Shown: one piece after another, positions 52,255 through 61,400 of the stretch
How the letters are laid out: each line of letters starts with the position of its first letter
How positions within the stretch are numbered: position 1 is the first letter of the stretch
DNA from: Bathymodiolus brooksi
Lineage: Eukaryota; Mollusca; Bivalvia; Mytilida; Modiolidae
DNA length: 64,000 nt
NCBI GenBank assembly: GCA_963680875.1
Contig: OY804588.1
Coordinates: forward strand, 59,904,369 to 59,968,368
Direction: 5' to 3'
Translations under genes and position numbers: made by a program
Notes under the pieces: model-generated
Told to the model about the DNA's origin: nothing
What the model saw: only the letters and a program-made list of their open reading frames with translations
The model's database searches: none

Positions 52255-52315
52255 TAAATTGTCTGATAGGAGCGTCATTATAATAGTTTTCAATGGCGTC
52301 TTCAGTTAAGTCCAT
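52255..52315 (-). CDS. Candidate first coding exon of the unidentified small protein
   Basis: The minus strand reads ATG then DLTEDAIENYYNDAPIRQF, followed by a possible but weak donor (aattta/gtagtt) that would leave one base of a split codon. That phase fits the exon at 51068-51207, which needs a codon completed by two bases, giving a predicted ~66-residue acidic protein with a basic tail. Past the donor the frame runs into the 101-bp hairpin repeat, which argues that the coding part ends here. The link between the two exons is inference; there could also be a middle exon. Confidence 0.3.
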
Positions 52316-52329
52316 GCTTATACTGTTAT

Positions 52330-52694
52330 CGTTTCTTACTGTCGCTCAACATAAATCAGGTACCAGAAAATCTATATCTTGGCCAGTGACTGTATTTATA
52401 CATAAAACAAAAATTTATCCAGTCAATGCAATTTGACTGCTCAAATAGAACCAATGCAGGATAAAAAAAATTATAAATTACCAGACACAAAAAAATATTT
52501 TAAAAGGTAAAAATACATTTTTTTTGTAATTATACTTATTTTACTTTCTTTGACTATGCCCAGGGTTTTTTTTCCACTGCCATTTATTCTACACATAAAA
52601 AAACTTTGCATGTGCATCTTTTTATCTCCTAGTCGGTTTCATCTTGGCTGCATCTAGAGAAGATACTCCTTCAATTTTAAATCTATGCATAAAT
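52330..52694. other. Intergenic sequence, nothing recognised
   Basis: AT-rich with several A and T runs. No exon with credible splice borders and no known repeat was seen. Confidence 0.4.
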
Positions 52695-53167
52695 CAGGGT
52701 GTCACAACATAAAGCCACTTTTGGTCTCAAAAATATAGGATTATAGGAATTTTTTGTTTAATTTATAGGGTAAATATAGGGATTTTGGAAGAAATATATA
52801 TGAATATATAGGGTTTCTAGTATATAATTTGTGTTGAAAGTCCATTCTTTAACCCAGGAAATCGGACAATTTATGTATTAACATGAGAGTGAATCATTGT
52901 ACATAATACTTAACATGCTACAAACATAATATAAACATTAGCAACGGCCTCCTCCTCCCCTACAGCCATTTCCTTTCCTTCCATTTATTTCTTATTTTCA
53001 ACTTTCATTATAAAGTAACTCTTCATAACATGGAAAATTAAAAGGAACAAAAAATTCAAAATGTCAATACAACATACATGTACATTCAAAAATGTCATTT
53101 GTTATGATTCACACAGTTATTTTATATGAGCAGAGTATTATTTTTATGACTTTACATTTTTTTCAAT

Positions 53168-53198
<31 letters not shown>

Positions 53199-53292
53199 GG
53201 GCTTTATAGGGGTTTTAAAGAATAATAGGGAAAATATAGGAATCTCCAAATTTAAAGGAAATTATAGGATTTTATAGGGACTTGACACCCTG
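52695..53292. mobile_element. 598-bp non-autonomous DNA element with CAGGGTGTCA ends
   Basis: Perfect 10-bp inverted ends, cagggtgtca at 52695 and tgacaccctg ending at 53292, are flanked on both sides by ataaat (52689-52694 and 53293-53298). The interior is rich in ataggg/tataggg strings (for example tttatagggtaaatataggg and aataatagggaaaatatagg) concentrated toward both ends, and includes a (TA)n run near 53178-53198. No transposase frame is present. CAGGG-type ends suggest a hAT derivative, although the visible target duplication is 6 bp and not 8. Confidence 0.8.
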
Positions 53293-53308
53293 ATAAATGC
53301 TCAACTCC

Positions 53309-53372
53309 CCCACCAATAAAACTGACCAACGCAATATAACTGAAATATTGTTGAAAGTGGCACTCAACAAAT
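53309..53372 (+). repeat. SINE family A, 3' fragment
   Basis: Carries only the 3' end: ccaccaataaaactgacca, then aactgaaatattgttgaaag and tggcactcaac. Confidence 0.7.
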
Positions 53373-53693
53373 TGTACCTGTTTGTCCTTTTTTTGCAACA
53401 CCAAAAATGTAATGATATTTTTTGTCTTTATCCTGCTCTTGGATCATCACAGTGAATCAATAATGGTTTTGTAATAAGAATGTCTTTAATTATCCTCTAT
53501 GTATATCTCTGACAATTTCTTTTGTCCATGAAATATTGTTGAAAGTATATACTCTAAACCTAACCCGTCTTTTGACCTTTTGATTTGATTACTGTCTGTT
53601 TAAAGTTTAGTGCCGAGCATCTGAGCAGAAAATTCTCTAAATTTTCTTCTATTATTTAACACAATTCATAATTCTGTCGTAGTCGTGATCGTA

Positions 53694-53906
53694 TGTTAGT
53701 TGGATTTATAACTACCTATGCAATCAGTGCCTATTACCACTAACGTTGTGAGTTTGAATCCCACTCAGGCAAGGTGTACTCGATACAACATTATGTGATC
53801 AAGTTTGTCAGTGACTTGTGGTTTTTCTCCGGTTTTCTCAATCAATAAAACTGACCACCATAATTTAACTGAAATATTTTTTGAAAGTGGCGTTAAACAC
53901 CATAAA
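53694..53906 (+). repeat. tRNA-derived SINE, family A, full-length copy
   Basis: Order: tagttggatttataactacc, tatgcaatcagtgcctatta, gagtttgaatcccactca (box B), gtgtactcgatacaacatta, gtcagtgacttgtgg, caataaaactgaccaccat, then gaaagtggcgttaaacacc. Confidence 0.88.
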
Positions 53907-54285
53907 CCTAATCTCTAACCCTCATTTCTTGAATGGGAAATAAAAACCTAACAAGTAAATGTATATGTTTAAAAAGAGATACGGAACAAAGATCATCCTG
54001 TCTGTATGTAGTATATTCTCAAGACATATTATACAGACTATACATTTTCTGGGATATACATAGACCTAACTACTGTTACCCACTCTTATAAGGCCATCAC
54101 TCCTGCAGTAAATTAGTGGCCTTAAAAAGAGATGGCCTCTTTTGGGGGAGGGTTTTTTTTAGTAGTATTTTACCATCTCTGCACATGTGACATTTGGTCT
54201 GATAAGAAGGTTGGCCTTTGATGGGAGGGGCCTTATAAGAGAGGGACTACAGTACAATAATTGTTTTGGCAGTTTTGGTGTGCAG

Positions 54286-54315
54286 CAAACATATATATAT
54301 ATATATATATATATA
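54286..54315. repeat. (AT)n microsatellite
   Basis: A simple AT run directly abuts the 5' end of the tRNA-Leu-like SINE on the plus strand. Confidence 0.9.
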
Positions 54316-54478
54316 GGGAGTGGATGTAGTCGAGTGGTCTAGGGCGCTGGACGTAAGGCTAAGCGAATGGTGCTGCAGTGTAACAATGGTGTGGGTTCAA
54401 ATCCCGTCGAGGGAAGAACAAACATTTGACAGCTCTAAAATCTAATTCTAACACTGTTTGGTTTAATTTTCAGACGTA
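54316..54478 (+). repeat. tRNA-Leu-derived SINE, family B, full-length copy
   Basis: The head gtagtcgagtggtctagggc (box A) with a long variable part and gtgggttcaaatcccgtcga (box B) has the layout of a tRNA-Leu with an extended variable arm. The body aacaaacatttgacagctct, aaaatctaattctaacactg, gtttggtttaattttcagac ends in a TA-rich tail. The head is too long and unpaired to be a working tRNA. Confidence 0.85.
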
Positions 54479-54562
54479 TATATATATATGTATGTATATA
54501 TATATATATATATGTATGTATATATATATATATATATGTATGTATATATATATATATATATC
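54479..54562. repeat. (TA)n/(TATG)n microsatellite tail
   Basis: Three TA runs of similar length are separated by tatgtatg blocks. It joins the tail of the plus-strand SINE copy to a second, inverted copy. The short frame that reads through it is an artefact. Confidence 0.92.
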
Positions 54563-54597
54563 AAATCCCGTCGAGGGAAGAACTCGACGGGATTTGA
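54561..54597. repeat. Perfect 15-bp inverted repeat at SINE junction
   Basis: The arms tcaaatcccgtcgag (54561-54575) and ctcgacgggatttga (54583-54597) are separated by 7 bases. Both arms are the box B end of the family B SINE, one in each orientation, so the hairpin arose by head-to-head joining of two copies. Confidence 0.85.
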
Positions 54598-54679
54598 ACC
54601 CACACCATTGATACACTGCAGCACCATTCGTTTAGCCTTACGTCCAGCGCCCTAGACCACTCGACTACATCCACTCCCT
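54577..54679 (-). repeat. tRNA-Leu-derived SINE, family B, head-only copy
   Basis: This is an inverted copy of the ~100-bp head: gacgggatttgaacccacac, catt, gatacactgcagcaccattc, cgtccagcgccctagaccac, tcgactacatccactccct. The body is missing. Confidence 0.85.
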
Positions 54680-54985
54680 AAAAAAGGAGCTTCAATAGTC
54701 GTAGTGTTACCTTGTCTCGTAAGGAAAATCTAGGGATAGACGTAAGACATGTGTATAAGCGTGTGTAGATGGTACATATATACTTTTAATATTATAATTT
54801 GACAGCAATCTAACTCAGCAATTTTTAATATAGTGTATAGGATAATGAAGAATTCATTATACAGTCACAGGAAATAAAGTATATTATACAAACGTCTAGA
54901 AGCAAGTGACAACCATACAATATATCTGTCCCACTGGATCTCAAAGTTACTTTTAAAGGATACTAGGTTAATACTAAATATTATA
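54680..54985. other. Spacer between inverted SINE copies
   Basis: No gene or known repeat seen. The 5' part includes gcgtgtgtagatggtacat and AT-rich sequence. Confidence 0.4.
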
Positions 54986-55140
54986 TACGTCTGAAAATTA
55001 AACCAAACAGTGTTAGAATTAGATTTTAGAGCTGTCAAATTTTTGTTCTTCCCTCGACGGGATTTGAACCCACACCATTGATACACTGCAGCACCATTCG
55101 CTTAGCCTTACGTCCAGCGCCCTAGACCACTCGACTACAT
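54986..55140 (-). repeat. tRNA-Leu-derived SINE, family B, second full-length copy, inverted
   Basis: This is the reverse complement of 54316-54478, starting with acgtctgaaaattaaaccaa and ending in ccactcgactacat followed by an (AT)n run (55138-55154). The two copies form an inverted repeat with arms of about 155 bp. Confidence 0.85.
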
Positions 55141-55355
55141 ATATATATATATAGGGTACTGTAGGGTACCCTCTGAAATGGCCCCAACTTTCCGTTCATG
55201 AAAAATTAATTCACAAAAACAAAATCAATTTGACAATCATTATATTATATTATATCAGACTGGTGAATGGACAACAATAAATTAATTAAAATAAAAAATT
55301 TTATGTTCTGTTGAAAGTTCAAATAAGTCACTGCATCTTTCCCGAAGTTATTATT

Positions 55356-55361
55356 TTTATT
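55356..55361 (-). terminator. VARS1: Candidate polyadenylation signal of VARS1
   Basis: On the minus strand AATAAA begins 9 bases after the VARS1 stop codon (tagtgttggacaataaa). The position would give a very short 3' UTR. Other signals further on cannot be excluded. Confidence 0.4.
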
Positions 55362-55369
55362 GTCCAACA

Positions 55370-55438
55370 CTATTGCATTTTTCCTAAAGCAGCTATGGCC
55401 TGTGTTAGTTTCTCTATCTCTAGCTCTGTTTCTGTCAT
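55370..55438 (-). CDS. VARS1: VARS1 last coding exon
   Basis: After the acceptor tatatttcag the exon reads [22 protein letters not shown] and a TAG at 55370-55372. It is the end of the C-terminal coiled coil. The met is internal, not a start. It is separated from the previous exon by a 3842-bp intron loaded with repeats. Confidence 0.88.
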   Translation of the reverse strand: MTETELEIEKLTQAIAALGKMQ

Positions 55439-58400
55439 CTGAAATATAGTATCAATTTATTATATACATTTGTATTCAATTATTCATACAGAACATGCAT
55501 AGTTCTTTTCAATGGTACTGCAGGTTCTATGTAGAGTGAAACCCGTCTAAATCGAAACCCAGAATAAACTGAACTTTAAACAAGGGCAACGCAAAGCGTG
55601 GTGTATCCCCTCGCCTAAAAATTTGACACGGTGACCATGACCGTCGACCTATGACCTTGAAAGTCAATAGGGTTCCAGACTCTCCTAAGGACTAAATATG
55701 TACCAAGTTTGGTCAAAATCCATTGAAGGATGTTGATTCTAGAGTGTTCACAAGGATGTTATGCGGTAAAAATTTGACCCGGTGACATTGACCTTTGACC
55801 TATGACCTTGAAAATCAATAGGGTTCCAGACTCTCCTAAGGACTAAGTATGTACCAGGTTTGGTCAAAATGCATTGAAGGATGTTGATTCTAGAGTGGTC
55901 ACAAGGATGTTATGGAAGGATGGACGGACGGATGGTAGCGTTACTACAGTTGACTCTCGTTATCTCGAATTCGATGGGGCCATGGAAAAAATTTGAGTCA
56001 ACCGTAGTTCGACTCAAGAGGAGCTACGAAGATACCGGAAGTGTGGCTTGTTTAACAACGAAAGGGAGATAACTCGAGCGAAATTTTGAAGAGCTAAAAC
56101 CAGCATCGCATGTCCCTATTCTCGGAACGATTTTAAACATATTCGATGTTTTTGTTGCTGTTATTTTCTCTCCATTAAATTCTTTGAATCTTGTGAAACG
56201 ACTGATAACTTCTAGATATCTTTGTTTGTGTGAATGAATATGTTTATCTGTTTTGTTTATGTTTTTCACCTGTTGCATTGTCATTAAACTTCACCCATCA
56301 TGACGTATTTTTCTTTGTGCAATACTGTTTATTTACAATAAATGGTGTGTTTTTATTATTCAATAAAGTGTAGAAGAAAACTATTCTTCTTTAATCAAAA
56401 TTAATTTCCGACAAATAATCCAATAGATAAAACGCTTCCTTTGTGTACTTTTCATAATTATTGATGTATGCCGACCCAAGCGCACTTATTATGAATCGAT
56501 AATTTTTGATTGTACACATCTAACCTGTGTCATAATACCAAGCCAATTCAAATATTATCACTAATTAATTTGACAGATTGTGAAATAAACATGTGAAATA
56601 GCCTAAGGTAAAAATGTCAAATTCAATGACCGGATGTTTCACCTGTGATCCGATTTTAATCCTAAGGTAATACACATGTTTTGATAGGTAAATTTGACTT
56701 AACGAATGTAAATAATATGGCTTTCTACATCTCGGGACCAAAACTTTTATTCGAGACAACCGAAATTTCGACTCATCCGAATTCGACTCAACAGGAGTCA
56801 AATTATATATATTTATACACAACGAAGTTCGGGACTTCGATAAAAATTCGACTCAACCGGAAATTCGAGTCAACCGAATTCGAGACAATGAGAGTCAACT
56901 GTATATCCCTTCGCAACTTCGTTGGCGAGGGGATAATAAAGTCCCAAGGTAGAAAATCTTCGTTAATTTAACCTCTATAAACCGAACTCATGTCTATTCC
57001 AAACACAAAAGTTGGCCTCAAGGAGGTTCGGCATTAACTGGCTTCACTGTACTGTGTATTCATATGCTATTTCAACCAATCTATCCGAAATTTAAAAAAA
57101 ATTGTAACTACCACAGTTCAATAGAACCCTGGAATACATTGACTGATTGAAATTAATATAACTTGTGCGTTCCTTTTTTTCCAATTTTATATTATTACTA
57201 TTGTTTGTTATTTGACGCGATCTTTGCTGTGGCAATCTTATAAGGATCGTCTTTTAATATGAGTGTGTTCATGTAGTTCTTGAATTTACAACTATAACCA
57301 CTTAACACTCCGAATTTGGTTCCAGGCTTTGGCGCGGTATCTGCGATAAAATGTGTCAGTAATTTGCAGATGTTGTTTTTTCCCCCCGGTATTCCACTTT
57401 CCCCATCAATAACACTGATAGTAACGATATAACTCGAAAAATTGTTGACAGCAGCTTTACACACCCATAACCTAAACCCTATAATACAAACAGCTGTACC
57501 ATATCTGGCTAAGACGTAAAGCTCCCAACTGATGTCAAAAACTTGTATGGCCTCATTGAGCGTCCGACAATGAAAAACAAGTTCCTTTTTTAAACATCTT
57601 ATTAGCAGAAACAAAAGTGTAAAATTTATGTAGCTAACAGTATCACAAACAAAAGTGTAAAATCTATATAAATATAGAACATTGACAGTTTTGAAGGTCG
57701 AGACAGACATTATCACTTGTATCCCAACGAATCCGAGATGACGAGCTGTGATGCTAGTGATAATGTATGTAGAGACTGTCAAAATGGATGTTACTGTTTA
57801 TATTGGTATTAAACGTCATAATGTGATGCCACACTGACCGATAGTTTCCAATATCAAAGTGACTAAGTTGATACTAGCAATATCACTCAGTGAGATCAAA
57901 GGAAAAATGTCAAAATTACCAATAATAAACAGTGTAACTACTCCTGCATTCTGAATATCAAATATAAATCATTTGTAACCAAACGCTGATAATAAATCAC
58001 TTGTAACCAAACGCTGATAATAAATCACTTGTAACCGAACGCTGATAATAAATCACTTGTAACCGAACGCTGATAATAAATCACTTGTAACCGAACGCTG
58101 ATAATAAATCACTTGTAACCGAACGCTGATAATAAATCACTTGTAACCGAACGCTGATAATAAATCACTTGTAACCGAACGCTGATAATAAATCACTTGT
58201 AACCGAACGCTGATAATAAATCACTTGTAACCGAACGCTGATAATAAATCACTTGTAACCGAACGCTGATAATAAATCACTTGTAACCGAACGCTGATAA
58301 TAAATCACTTGTAACCGAACGCTGATAATAAATCACTTGTAACCGAACGCTGATAATAAATCACTTGTAACCGAACGATGATAATAAATCACTTGTAACC

Positions 58401-61400
58401 GAACGCTGATAATAAATCACTTGTAACCGAACGCTGATAATAAATCACTTGTAACCGAACGCTGATAATAAATCACTTGTAACCGAACGCTGATAATAAA
58501 TCACCTGTAACCGAATGTTGATAATTCACACATGCACTAACATGCATTCGTGAATTACTTCCTTGTTCGGTTACTCGTGATTAATCTTCGATATATGAAA
58601 GGCAAGAGTAGTTATACTATAAATATTTCATTATATAAATACACTTCTTTACCTATTTATCACCAAAATTTTAGGTAGTTGGAATTTATAACTACCTATG
58701 CAATCAGTGCCTATCACCACTAACGTTAAGAGTTCGAATCCCGCTCATGGTGAGGTGTACTCGATACAACATTATGTGATAAAAATTGTCGGTGACTTGC
58801 GGCAGTTAGGTGATTTTCTCCGGGTACTCCGGTTTCCTCCACCAATAAAACTAAACACCACAGAATAGCTGATATATTGTTGAAAGTCGCGTGAAAACCG
58901 TAACCCTAAACCTAAACTTTAATAAAAATAAAATGAAAAACAAAATTACCACACTGTCACATGACTTCTAAAATCCAATCGAAAAATGGCAGAGAGGATT
59001 TGGATGCAAGTATCCCACTTACAAATTTTCAGTTATAACTACAATACAAACTTCTGTTTCATCGCAACTACGCATTCTAAAGTTGTAAGTTCGAACCCCG
59101 TTCATGACGAGGTGTACACAATACAACATTGTGATAATGTTTGTCAGTGACTTGCGACAGGTCAGTGGTTTTCTCTGGTTTCCTCCACCAATAAAACTGG
59201 CCGCCATGATATAACTGAAATATTGTTGAAAGTGGCGTCAAACACCATAAACCAATATAAACTTATGTTTCATTGCTTACTTTCTGTGAATTTTGTTGTC
59301 TAACTTCCTCAGGAACTTTAGTAGTGTAATCATCTTTAGCCGAGGCATCTTTAATCTTCTGTAGCTGTCCAGACAATCGTTCCTTCTTACCATTCAGCTT
59401 GCCAATTTCTTTCGGAACATCAATTATGCCCTAAATAGAGGGAAAGATGTGTCATGATCAGCTAAAAGATAGTAGAATGTCGCCATCATATCAGTATCTA
59501 TCGAGTACATGTTAAACTCCCCTATCTATTTCCCCTGAGATCGAGTGGCAACAAGGAGAAGCTCTACTGCCCAATAAAAACAGCACCAACATATCTCCAC
59601 ATTGGAAAATTCAGTCATAATTATCTTATTTTAGGAGCTTCTTCCATATATATATATATTAGTATTTTGAAATTTTTATCACAACTGTCTTGTAAATACA
59701 ATCGGGACTATTCCATATAAAAGTCTACGGTAGGTTACGAAGGAATTGTGTGTATTATTGGAGATTACTCACTGGTTGTCATGTGCCCCCTAGACAAAGC
59801 AAAAAATATGATATTTCATTTTTTAATCATGTGATTATTTTTATCCAATCTGCTTCTCTGTTACAGAGGTCCAATCAAGTTATTTGTTAAATATAACAAT
59901 GATCTGTTATTCAATTTTACTTTCCTGCTTCATGTCCTGCTAGAACTGCAACAAATTTAATTTAATTAAAACTTTCTTTAATTTTTTGTTTGTTAATTGT
60001 TTTATTGTTAAGTACAAAATTAGGTTTTTAGTGGGGTTAGTGTTACTCAATCTTTAGTTTTATGTGTATGTTTTGTAGATTGTTGTTTGTCCTTATGCCC
60101 TTTTTCTTTTGGCCATTGTGTTCTCTGTTCTTCTTCGATTTATGGATACCCTTTGGTATCTTCAAATCTTCTTAAGAAGGCTAACATATGTTTTTATATA
60201 AATTACCTTTAACATGATGTGACATTCACATTTGGCCGACACAGTTTGGACGGCACAGCCCTCTGGTGGAGTTTCTCCGACAAGCACATTAAGTGAACTG
60301 GAGAAAGTCAAAGTTATTATCAGATCTGAGTAAGCCTTCAGCGTAGAAGACGTTTCTGTGGTGTCACACTTTAAGTACACTACAATACCAACAAAAGATG
60401 TAATAAATAAAAGATCTGCTGCATCCATGCACATGTATTAATAAGTGCTTTTTGCTACGTTGTCTAAGAGGTGCTGTCGTGGTCGTGATCGCATGCTCAT
60501 GGCGAGGTATACTCGATACAACATTATGTGGTAAAGCTTGTCAGTGACGTGAAGCAGGTCAGTTGTTTTCTCCGGGTACTTCGGTTTCCTCCACCAATAA
60601 AAATGACAGCCACGATATAACTGAAATATTGTTGAAAGTGGCGTTAAATACCATAATTCAATGTTCACATGCCGAAAGTTTCTATTGTTAAGGTTGTTAT
60701 TTGGTAGCTTGTGGTTTGTAGTGAGCTAACACTATAAAAATCCAACTAAATATTAGTAAGAAAGGATATGGATGTAAATGAGCATGAGAGACTATCTAAC
60801 ATTACACTTAGACACAAATTAAAGTTACAGAACATCCACTTTATTAAGTAAGCGTGTTGGTCAAGTACAAAGAGGACATTATTATCATTCATCGAAATGC
60901 AATTTGTTCTCGCCACGATATAGCTGCAAAATTGTTCATTTGGCATTAAACAACAATCAATCGCTCTTAAAATCCACCTACCGTCTGTTTTATTTTTATT
61001 GACAAGATTATAATCAGCTCTTGTTGATCTTATACATTTCACAACAGCTTGGACTAGTTCAACATCTGTTTCTAGTGCTGTGTTCCTGTGTTGGTACTAA
61101 AACAAGAAAAAAAAATTAATTATCTATACATGTATTGTGTTTCATATCCACCACCTTAGCTAGCCAAGGGTTACAGTCTGCCTGCTTTCTTCTTCACCCA
61201 TAGCAGTGTTCACTGGAATTTCACAATTGAAAAAACTAGATGTGTCGGAACGACACGGTCCCCGCCGTGAATATTAAGGAGGCTCACAAATGTTTCACCC
61301 TTTTTTAATTCCCTTAGTAATAGGCTAAGAATAACAAATGAATTTCAAAGTTGATCTGTAACTTATTATTATACACTCTCATACCAAAAATCAAGTCAAT

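Larger units (their letters stand above)
55534..57049. mobile_element. Outer pogo/Tigger-like MITE, split by nested insertions
   Basis: The left end gagtgaaacccgtctaaatc (55534) matches the inverted right end, read inward, cagtgaagccagttaatgcc (57049). Both are flanked by TA (55532-55533; 57050-57051), the target duplication of Tc1/mariner-pogo elements. The interior right half (aaagtcccaaggtag ... ccaaacacaaaagttggcct) recurs at about 61688-61800 as a copy without the insertion, which confirms that the middle part here is a later insert. Confidence 0.75.

Noticed and set aside
54316..54416. Functional tRNA-Leu gene
   Set aside because: The layout resembles tRNA-Leu, but stems do not pair properly, the same head is repeated three times here, and it is followed by a SINE body.
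54426..54611. 61-codon plus-strand frame with Tyr-Ile-Cys-Met repeats
   Set aside because: It is translation of the TA/TATG microsatellite.
57198..57782. 194-codon minus-strand gene
   Set aside because: No ATG start, it reads through a SINE fragment, and it lies inside a VARS1 intron on the same strand. Only its end is kept as a low-interest observation.
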